Under the pieces are notes generated by a model, which did no database searches, was not told where the DNA came from, and was given only the letters and a program-made list of their open reading frames with translations. A DNA stretch of 64,000 nt, taken from NCBI GenBank assembly GCA_023548195.1, contig JAJHZJ010000808.1, forward strand, positions 5,189,182-5,253,181, in the 5' to 3' direction. Below, in pieces: positions 56,839 to 64,000 of the stretch; positions within the stretch are counted from its first letter, which is position 1; every line of letters begins with the position of its first letter. The stretch comes from Bettongia penicillata ogilbyi. Taxonomy: Eukaryota > Chordata > Mammalia > Diprotodontia > Potoroidae. The position numbers and the translations under genes are program-made.

Positions 56839-57450
56839 TTTCCCAGCTAGTTACTTGACTTCTGAGATTCCTCTCCACCCTCGCCTCGATCTGCCTAGCT
56901 AGTGCTTGGGGTCTGAGATTCAAATACTGCTCCCCAGCCTCAGGGCTTTCAGCGGTGGGCGGGGCTGCTATTCAGGGTAAGATTAAATTCAGGTTCCCGG
57001 GTCGGGGCAGGGCTACCTCCCAGGCTCAGTTCCCTCAGGGGGTTTATTCGAAGACCTTCAGTAATGGATCTGAGGTCCTATCTGCTCTGGGAGCTCCTGG
57101 CTGCTGGTGCCTCTGCTGCTGCCTCCCAAGGGGGCCTGTGTTATGGAGACACCCTGCTCCCCTCTTGGGGGACCTTCATGCCGCCGGAGATTCCATCCCT
57201 GAAGCCTGCTCGGATCTGCTCCTTTCGGGGCCGCGTGGCAGGGCAGGGGTGGCCTCCGATGTCCAGTGCACGACGGACCTTTGGTGCCGGTTCTTCAGGG
57301 CTCTCTGGAATGGAAATCTCCTTCACTCCATTGCTGCGTGGCTTCCACTGCTCCAGAATTTGTGGGGAGTTCTTTTTACAGGAAATTTATGGGTTGTGGG
57401 TTCAGAGCTAGCATATGTGAATCTTTCTACTCCGCCATCTTGGCTCCTCC
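56839..57450 (-). promoter_or_regulatory. L1 copy 2 5'UTR with YY1 motif
   Basis: CAAGATGGCG on the minus strand at 57433-57442. Moderately GC-rich, with a (c)tcccaggctcagttccct unit at 57008-57035. Confidence 0.65.
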
Positions 57451-57462
57451 GTCAGTCAAACA
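57451..57462. repeat. L1 copy 2 target-site duplication, right
   Basis: gtcagtcaaaca, identical to 54674-54685. Confidence 0.85.
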
Positions 57463-57690
57463 TTGATTAAGTACCTGTTATGTGACAGACACTTTGCTAA
57501 GACAAGGTGAACTTGAAGTGATAGCATATCTAGGTGGAAAAATCTCCCGGGCAGTTGGGAATGAGGAACTTGTGAGATAGCTCAGGACTGGAGAAATATA
57601 AAGGTGACAGCTCAAGCAGTGATGGGGGATGACTTCATAGGTGGATTCAGAAAGAACACCCAAAGCTTTGTGTCCCACTGGGGACACTTA
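57463..57690 (-). repeat. L2 3' end, antisense
   Basis: ttaagtacctgttatgtgac, agacactttgctaagac, then diverged body. Confidence 0.5.
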
Positions 57691-58425
57691 CTGCATTGCA
57701 TGATACTTAGTTCTGAAAATGGCTTCTCTTCCCCTTCTAGGTCCCAGTAGCAGCACATCGTCTATATCTTTGTAATGCCCATGGTGCCCAGCCCTGTGGC
57801 TTGCCTATAGAATCTGGGATGAACCAACTAGTTGCTTTATGATATGCTGATAATTTTAAAATGATAACTATTGTGATATGTTACCTACAGCTTTTTTCAG
57901 CCTGATATCTGACAAAGATGGCTCTCAATAAAAGGAAGTCAGATAATAACTCCTAGATGTGCCTTCCAAGCACATTTTAAAAAGAACATGTTTCTTTTTA
58001 AATGGTTGAGTGACTTCCCTATACTTGTAATAATTCCTTCTTCTGATTAGAGCTTTTGAATTCTTCATTCCAGGACAAGATCCTCATCTGGACTTAATTC
58101 ATTTCTTAATTTACTTGCTGCAGTTTTTTTTTAATCATCTCTTATTTCATTCAAGATGAACTGATTTGATTTCTAGGGTGAAAATTCCTCTTTCTCCAAT
58201 TCTGTAAATAGAACCGTGTTTCTCCCATTTCAGCACCTGACCTTTATTTCTCCCACTGTCATCATCCATACCTTTAAAGGTCTCAACATATTCTTCATTC
58301 TTTGTCTCCTTTCTCTATCAGATAGAAAAATCAAAGAATATGAGTTGGGAGGGACCTTGGTCCAACCCAAACAGATTCCTTCTTTTCTCCCTTCCCACAC
58401 AGATTAAGTATTCACTATTTGAAAA
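57691..58425. other. Unassigned intronic sequence
   Basis: 58335-58400 may be a scrap of old SINE (gagttgggagggaccttggt). Nothing else recognised. Confidence 0.35.
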
Positions 58426-58429
58426 CCAG

Positions 58430-58600
58430 CAGCTTGATTTAGTAGGAAGGGATTTAGAGTCAGATCAGATGGCTTGAATTCTTACTCTATTACTTTTCAA
58501 CAGCATATCCTTGAGTGAGTCATTTAATTTCTAGGCCTCAGTGTTATCATCTGTGTAATGAGGGGGGTGGCCTTCTGGGCCTCATTAACTTCTAAAACCA
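58430..58600 (+). repeat. MIR-like SINE
   Basis: gatttagagtcagatcagat, gagtgagtcatttaatttct, ggcctcagtgttatcatctg. Confidence 0.65.
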
Positions 58601-58877
58601 CATACTAACATTATGTTTTATTGAATTTTTATTTATTTTATTAAATATCTTCCAATTGGATTGTAATCCTAGTTTGGGTGTTGTGGGCTGTGTGTTGACA
58701 TCTCATCACTGGATAGTCTCTAAGGCCTTTTTGAACTCTATGTGATCTTATATTTGGCTCTTACTGGCCCTCTTTTCTCTGTACCTCCTCAGAAAATTTC
58801 ACACCCTTTTGGATAAAGCTCATTTTTCGGTCAAACTCTCAATCAATAGTCATTTTGTAAAACCTGATACTTAAAGG

Positions 58878-58980
58878 CCTCTTGCTTAACAAGCACATCT
58901 GTAGACAGTGGGGATATAAGAGAAAAATAATGCAATCCTTGCCCCCAAAGGGCTTGTATTGTTTTGTGGTTAACAGTATG
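58878..58980 (-). repeat. L2 3' fragment, antisense
   Basis: cagtggggatataagagaaa, tccttgcccccaaagggctt. Confidence 0.5.
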
Positions 58981-59235
58981 TAGATACACACACATTGTTA
59001 TTATTGACAAGAGGAGGTCCTCTGGTCCTTCCTCTTTGTTGAGTACTTGCTTTTCCCCATGGCTGTATGCTAGCAGATTTTGAGTCTTTTTTTTTCCTCT
59101 AATTTTTATATGTGTATATCCATGTTAGAGAATCCTCAACCCCCTCCAGCACTGCTGATTCCCAGAATGAAACAGGTTTCTCTAAGAGCTGGTGATTGCA
59201 GTAGACTGCAAGGTCTTTGGGAGAACCTTTGCAGT

Positions 59236-59490
59236 TCTAACCAGCAGCGAGGTGTTACAATGGATAGTGTGCAAGGAAGTCTCATCTTCCGGAGTTCAAA
59301 TCAGGCCTCAGACATTTCCTAGCTATGTGACCCTGGGCATGTTCTTTGACCCTGTTTGCTTCAGTTTCCTCATCTATAAAATGAACTGGAGAAGGAAATG
59401 GCAAACCATTCCAACGTCTTTGCCAAGAAAACCCCAAATGGGGTCACAAAGAGTCAGACACAATTGAAAAACACTCGGACAGCAGCAACA
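59236..59490 (+). repeat. MAR1 SINE, near complete
   Basis: gaggtgttacaatggatagt, gtgaccctgggcatgttctt, gaaggaaatggcaaaccatt, tttgccaagaaaaccccaaa, gagtcagacacaattgaaaa. Confidence 0.9.
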
Positions 59491-59577
59491 ATAATGGTAT
59501 ATGGCTCTAACAAATTGCCAAGGTCTGTAATAGGGGCATTTTAGAATAGGAACAATAACTATTGGTGAATCCATATG

Positions 59578-59775
59578 AGAGGCAGTATGGTGTAGTAGAT
59601 GGAGGGCTACACTTCATGTCAAGAAGACTTGGGTTTAAATCTCCCTTCAGACAATTATTAGCTGGAAAAATATTAGGAAAAAATAACTTAATTTCTCACT
59701 GGGTCTCAGTTTCCTCACTGGTAAAATGAGGGAGTTGGATTTGATGACCTCAAAGATATTACCTTCCTCAATCTA
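59578..59775 (+). repeat. MIR-like SINE, full length
   Basis: gaggcagtatggtgtagtag, gggtctcagtttcctcactg, gtaaaatgagggagttggat, tttgatgacctcaaagatat. Confidence 0.75.
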
Positions 59776-60514
59776 TGATCTCAATTGAGAATAAAATCAG
59801 TAGTGTTTAGGGATGGTATTTAAGAACAACTCAGCTGTTTTCCTCATTTGAAATTGTTTGGTGCTTCTTTCTGACTTGGAAAGTAGGGATTTGGTTGGCA
59901 TCTGATGATAAGGAATGCTTAAAACCCCCAGTTGACAAGTATGTAAATTGCAACTGAGAACTCTTTCTCTTTGTTCAGGCCTAATCTTGTTCTTGTTAGT
60001 GGAGCCAATCCTAATGGTGTTTGCAGCTGTGTTTAGAAGCCAGTGCTCTGTGTGTTTGGTAAAACACTTTTGCGTTCCCCGAAAAATCCCCTGGTTCTGA
60101 TCAAATAGAAGGACATTCACAGGCGTGAGGCTGGTCATGATTTCTCCTGGCACCCTAGTTTCTGAGCAAGGCCTATCTTATTTTGTTTAATTTAATTTCG
60201 TAATCTCCTGCTCAACTAGACTTCTGATATTTTCTCTGACAAGTGAGTTCAGTCAGTTGGGTTTATGCCTTTGCTACTGTTTTTCCTAGATTCTGTGGGA
60301 TTCTGCTTTTCTCTTGTAGCATTTGACTGAAGGTCAATCATGCTCATGAGAGGTGGAAGAGTATTTACTGGAGCAGAACTGTTTCTGTCTTCAAGGGGAA
60401 AGAGAAGATACTGTTTGTCTTTGTCACAAAGTTGTCCCTTCTAATATGGCAGTTCATATCCTTTCACTCTTTTCCTGCTTTATTTCCCCATTGTCTACTG
60501 AGAATCCTCTTCTC
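59776..60514. other. Unassigned intronic sequence
   Basis: No transposon recognised. Antisense frame 59797-60153 has no domain. Confidence 0.35.
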
Positions 60515-60747
60515 TCTAGCGTCTGCTGCTTAGAAGGCTGAGGTTGTTAGATCTCTTGAGTTTCGGAGTTCGCAGCTGCAGTGAGCTAAACCAATCAGGT
60601 GTTTCCACTGAGTCTAGCACCAATGTAATAACTGCTCCTCCTTTCCCTCTTTCCTCCTCCTCAGTGGATGGAGGGCTACTAGGTTACCCAAGTAGGGATG
60701 AACCAGCCCAGATTGCAGAAACAGAGCAGGCTAAAACTTGATGAATA
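60515..60747 (+). pseudogene. 7SL (SRP) RNA pseudogene, 5' part
   Basis: Collinear with the signal recognition particle RNA. aaggctgagg, then gatctcttgag, gcagctgcagtgagcta, ccaatcaggtgtttccact, tagcaccaat, aggttaccc, agggatgaaccagcccag and aaacagagcaggctaaaac each align with the corresponding human 7SL block. Many differences are CpG transitions (ccgatcggg to ccaatcagg; ccggccc to ccagccc). A pyrimidine-rich insertion of about 25 bp sits near 60632-60660, inside the S-domain. 7SL is the RNA scaffold of the SRP. This copy lacks the conserved 5' end and is interrupted after the aaaac, so it is a dead retrocopy, not an Alu-like SINE: it contains the S-domain that Alu and B1 lack. Confidence 0.85.
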
Positions 60748-61430
60748 TAGGCATACCTGGGAGACATTGTGGGTTCAGTTCCAAATCTCTGCAATAAAGC
60801 GAATATAGCAAAAAAGTGAGTCATGTGAATTTTTTGGTTTCCCACCCATATAAAAGTTATGTTTATACTATACTGTAGTATAAATGTGCAATAGTATTGC
60901 ATCTTAAAAAACCCTCAATAAACATACCTTAATTTGAAAATACTTTATTTCTAAAAATGGTAACTATCATCTGAGTCTCCTTGCTGGTGGAGAGTGTTGA
61001 TGGCTGCTGAATGGACAGGGGTGGTTGCTGAAGATTAGTCTGTGGCAAGTTCTTGAAATAAAACAATAAGGAAGTTTGCCACATGGATTGATTCTAACTT
61101 TCACTTGAACACTTATAGTCCATCTAGGGTTATTAATTGGCCTAGTTTCAATATTGATGTGTCTCAAGAAATAGGGAGGCCCATGAGAGAAAAGGAGATG
61201 GGTGACAGATGTGGGGAGTTTGTGGTGCCCCAAAACAATTACTTCAAAGATCCCCACAAAGATTCTATCTAACAGATAGAAAAATGATGAAAAAGTTTGA
61301 AATATTGTGAGAATTATGAGAAATATTGTGCGTGATACAGAGAAAAGATGTGAGCACATGCTGTTAGAAAAATGGTGCCAGTAGACTTGACTCAACAGAG
61401 AGTTGCCACAAACCTTCGATTTGTAAAAAA
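60748..61430 (-). mobile_element. Internally deleted Tigger1-like transposon (about 683 bp)
   Basis: Opens with taggcatacct at a TA, then cagttccaaatctctgcaat, tttttggtttcccacccata, aaaagttatgtttatactat, matching the Tigger1 terminus (reverse orientation). It passes through ttgatggctgctgaatggac and tggttgctgaagattagtct, then at about 61105 jumps to the other end of the transposon: gggttattaattggcctagt, aaagtttgaaatattgtgag, gagttgccacaaaccttcga. The transposase core is missing. It lies inside the 7SL pseudogene. Confidence 0.8.
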
Positions 61431-61601
61431 ATGCATTATCAGTAAAATACAACAAATGGCTGCTACATTTCTAGCCTGGATATTGGGGGTTGGAGGTGGG
61501 GAGAAAAAAATGTGGAGAATGCATTATCAGTAAAGTACAACAAATGGCTGCTACACTTCTAGCCTGGATATTGGGGGTTGGAGGTGGGGAGAAAAAAATG
61601 G
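61431..61601. repeat. 88-bp tandem duplication (Tigger end + 7SL 3' end)
   Basis: Units 61431-61518 and 61519-about 61601, two substitutions over about 82 bp (taaaatac/taaagtac; catttc/cacttc). Each unit starts with the degraded Tigger terminus and continues into aaatggctgctac and tctagcctgga. Confidence 0.9.
61445..61590 (+). pseudogene. 7SL (SRP) RNA pseudogene, 3' part, present twice
   Basis: aatggctgctaca-ttctagcctggatatt aligns with the 3' Alu-domain strand of 7SL (aatagccactgca, ctccagcctgggcaaca). This completes the copy broken at 60747. The segment is duplicated by the 88-bp tandem repeat. Confidence 0.7.
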
Positions 61602-62150
61602 AGGATTCACAATTAAAGCTATGTAATTTTACAAAGTCGCTGAATTTAGGACTTAAGGTTCTTTGGTTCCATGTTTCAGGCACTTGTAAAGTCAGATTCT
61701 ACAATTTCATTTCCTCTTTTCTTCCCCTCCTAATTCTCAAGGGTCTTTGTACCTTCCTCCTGTCATTTTTGAACTTGATTTAAAACAAACACAAAAAAGT
61801 TGCTATTGCAGTTATTTGAGTATATGAATTACCCTGATTTTCCAAGCCTTGCAATTTAAGAGCTTAGGGAATTGAGCAACAACTTTGAGTAAGCAATCTT
61901 GCCTATGCGTTCTGTAGGAGTCCAATAGCAAACTAGTAAGGTAAACACAGATGGAAAATCTTATTGCCTCTATTGGATTGACAAGTTTATGAGACCAGAG
62001 ATTCCTTAGAGGTGGAAAAATGTGTTATTTGTAGGGATAGTGATGGAGGATAGCCTAGATTTGCTGGAATTTGAAAGTATATTAAGGATAGCGGCAAGAG
62101 ATAAAGCTAGAAACACAGGATGGATAAATTCACATTGTTTGAACTGTGTT
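61602..62150. other. Unassigned intronic sequence
   Basis: No recognisable repeat or exon. Confidence 0.35.
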
Positions 62151-62154
62151 TCTG

Positions 62155-62340
62155 TCAGCTATTTGGACAGAGGACAGAATATGAGATTTTGAGTCAAAAG
62201 ACCTGGTTTCAAATCTTGCTACTTGTTGTGGGACATTGATCAAGTCACTTCATTGTACTGGTCCTCAGTTTAGTTATCTATAAAATGGGAGATTTCGGTT
62301 TTATGGGCACTTTTAGCTTTGTACTTCATGAAACCTAGTA
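62155..62340 (+). repeat. MIR-like SINE
   Basis: gattttgagtcaaaagacct, gggacattgatcaagtcact, ggtcctcagtttagttatct. Confidence 0.7.
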
Positions 62341-62389
62341 CTTCTCTACCTCCTCTTTGAGGAGAGGGAATGCATTTCATTATCTGTTC

Positions 62390-63056
62390 TCATTGGTTTT
62401 TTACTTATTCAATTTGTCTTCTCCATAACAATATTTTGATCATTGTGTATATTATTGTCTTGGTTCTGATGATTTTATTCTTGGTTTGTTCATAAAAGTC
62501 TTCCCATGTTTCTAAAAATTCCTCATATTTATCAACTTTTAGTCTACCTTCACATTCAATTATGTTACCATACCACAGTTTTTAAGCTTAAAATTTTTTT
62601 ACAAGGATTTATTATCTTAACACTACTGCTCCTTCAGTAGAACAATACAAAACAGAAAACCAAAACTGTCACAATCAGTATAGGTAGCACAATGGAACAA
62701 ATGTCCACATTGGCCATGACCAAATAGGCTTGTCTCCTTCTGTATCTCTCTGTCGGGAGGTGGGAGGTGTGAGTCGTCATCAGTCCTGGATACACGGTTT
62801 GTCATTGCATTAGTCAGTTCTAAGGTCCTTCAAAGTGGTTTTTCTCTCTCATTTTATTACTGTATACATTGTTTTCTTGTGTTCACATCCCTCTGCATCA
62901 CATCATAGAGGTCTTCCCAGTCTCCTCAGAAAATGTCTGTTTCATCATTTCTTATGGGACAGTGATTTACTCCAATTTATTTAGCTCCACTTCCTGATTG
63001 GTGAAGACACCCCTCTTGTTTCTCTCTTTTTTTAGCACCACATAAAGAACTACTAT
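62390..63056 (-). repeat. L1 3'UTR relics, antisense
   Basis: Two or more diverged pieces: cataaaagtcttcccatgtt, and ctctgcatcacatcatagag, gtcttcccagtctcctcaga, catttcttatgggacagtga. They match the common marsupial L1 3'UTR, with an unassigned piece at 62600-62820. Confidence 0.55.
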
Positions 63057-63906
63057 TATTTTCTCTTTTTAAAATTTGTTTATTTATTTTTAGTTTTCAA
63101 CATTCATTTGCACAAGATTTTGAGTTTCAAATTTTCTCCCTATGTCTCCCCTCCCCCACTCCAAAACACCATGTGTTCTGATTGCTTGTTCCCCCAGTCT
63201 GACCTCCCTTCTATCATATTCCTCCCTTCCCTTATCCCTATTTTCTCTCTTTTCTTGTAGGGAAACATGGATTTCTATACCCCATTACCTGTATTTCTTA
63301 TTTCCCAGTTGTATGCAAAAACAATTCTCAATATTTAACTTTGAGTTCCAACTTATCTCCCTTCCTCTCTTGCCACCCATCCCCACTAGAAGGCTAGCAA
63401 TTCCATATAGGCTATATATGTGTAGTTTTGCTAAAGATTTCCATAATAGTCATTTGTGAAAGACTAACCATATTTTCCTCCATCCTATCCTGCCCCCTGT
63501 TTATTCTATTCTCTCTTTAGACCTTGTCCCTCCCCTAGAAGTGTTTACTTCTAATTACTTCTTCCTCCCATTTGCGCTCCCTTCTATCATCCCCTCACCC
63601 CACTTATCCCCTTCTCTTCTACTTTCCTGTAGTGTAAGATAGATTTTCATACCAAATTGAGTGTGCATGTTATTCCCTCCTTAAGCCAAATGTGATGAGA
63701 GTAAGATTTACTTTTTCCCCTCTCATCTCCCCCACCTTTCACCCTTTATTGAAAAAGCTTTTTCTTCCCTCTTTTATGAGAGATAGTTTGCCCCATTCCA
63801 TTTCTCCCTTTCTCCTCCCCGATATATTTCTCTCTCACCCCTTAATTTTATTTTTCTAGCTGTCCTCCCTTCCTATTCAACTCACCCTGTGCTCTCTGTC
63901 TATCTC

Positions 63907-63940
<34 letters not shown>

Positions 63941-64000
63941 TGTGTGTGTGTGTGTAATCCCTCCAACTACTCAAATACTGAGAAAAGTTTCAAGAGTTAC
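63057..64000 (-). mobile_element. ORF2-less L1 family, copy 3, 3' part (cut by window end)
   Basis: ttttagttttcaacattcat, tgtcttgtaggg-like block near 63256, aggctatatatgtgtagttt, gaaagactaaccatattttc and the final caactactcaaatactgaga match the 3' regions of copies 1 and 2 over their whole length. The window stops about 100 bp before where ORF1 would end. Confidence 0.85.
63908..63956. repeat. (TG)n tract within L1 copy 3
   Basis: About 24 TG units with one TA interruption, at the position of the TG tract in copies 1 and 2. Confidence 0.95.

Larger units (their letters stand above)
54686..57450 (-). mobile_element. ORF2-less L1 (half-L1-like), copy 2, 2765 bp
   Basis: Same order as copy 1: 5'UTR starting ggaggagccaagatggcgga (57450-56839), ORF1 (56838-55732), 3' region, A/T-rich tail at 54686. 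ORF2 is again absent although both ends are complete. The 5'UTR has far fewer CpGs and about one fewer tandem unit than copy 1. ORF1 is more decayed, so this is probably an older insertion. Confidence 0.9.
52682..64000 (+). other. LIMCH1: LIMCH1 intron, 5' part (extends right of the window)
   Basis: This is the start of the next intron. It holds an ORF2-less L1, the 7SL/Tigger composite and a third L1 copy. No exon encoding the rest of the CH domain (LLNAIKPG...) is present before the window ends. Confidence 0.7.

Noticed and set aside
9121..59490. tRNA-like heads of MAR1 and related SINEs as tRNA genes
   Set aside because: A and B boxes are degenerate, no cloverleaf, and each continues into a SINE tail.
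60515..60747. The 7SL-like region as an Alu/B1-type SINE or a functional SRP RNA
   Set aside because: It retains the S-domain that Alu and B1 lack, and it is mutated, carries an insertion and is broken by a transposon, so it is a pseudogene.
31930..63956. TG tracts at 31.9, 55.5 and 63.9 kb as independent microsatellites
   Set aside because: They occupy the same position in three copies of one L1 family and were inherited with it, apart from length changes.
1..64000. Apparent sense-strand bias of L2 copies
   Set aside because: It disappeared once the antisense 3' ends were recognised as L2.
1..64000. CRISPR arrays, operons, plasmid or phage features, endogenous viral genes
   Set aside because: None seen. 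Spliced exon, SINE/LINE content and AT-rich intron are all typical of a mammalian nuclear genome.

Overview
This window is nuclear DNA from a marsupial mammal, almost all of it intronic. Three things support this. MAR1-type SINEs (tRNA-like head plus an RTE/BovB-like tail) are frequent. The L1 elements have a marsupial-style ORF1 opening MPRKGKKNK. There is a dense background of very old MIR and L2 copies, and no compact gene order. I cannot name the species. There is no prokaryotic content, no CRISPR array, no intact rRNA or tRNA gene, and nothing I recognise as viral. || One host coding exon is visible, at 52611-52681 on the + strand. It is a 71-nt internal exon with consensus splice sites, encoding a calponin-homology (CH) segment that I assign to LIMCH1 (LMO7 is the runner-up). 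The window then holds the end of one very large intron (1-52610) and the start of the next (52682-64000). Nearly all longer open frames are chance frames through repeats. || Layout. 1-31 kb: old L2, MIR and MAR1 copies separated by repeat-poor stretches, with a SINE-in-MIR nest carrying a long (GA)n tail (3.7-4.4 kb), a decayed mariner transposase (16.5 kb), a mariner MITE (20.1 kb), a compact palindrome cluster (24.2 kb) and a hAT-like MITE (28.0 kb). 31.09-34.07 kb: an L1-derived element with CpG-rich 5'UTR, ORF1 and 3' region but no ORF2, flanked by a perfect 17-bp target-site duplication. 38.7-39.3 kb: an old DNA transposon. 40.5-41.9 kb: a 380-bp + 380-bp inverted repeat, about 98% identical, around a 635-bp spacer. 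44.6-47.8 kb: two members of a LINE/SINE family ending in a GGATGAA-type tail. 52.6 kb: the LIMCH1 exon. 54.69-57.45 kb: a second ORF2-less L1 copy with a 12-bp target-site duplication. 60.5-61.6 kb: a 7SL (SRP) RNA pseudogene split by an internally deleted Tigger1-like transposon and followed by an 88-bp tandem duplication. 63.06-64 kb: a third copy of the same L1 family, running off the window. || The genes do not form a pathway. The biology here is LIMCH1 pre-mRNA carrying a layered repeat record. The most unusual items are the young-looking inverted repeat, the recurring ORF2-less (half-L1-like) family, and the 7SL/Tigger composite. Repeat family names come from recalled consensus sequences and were not searched.
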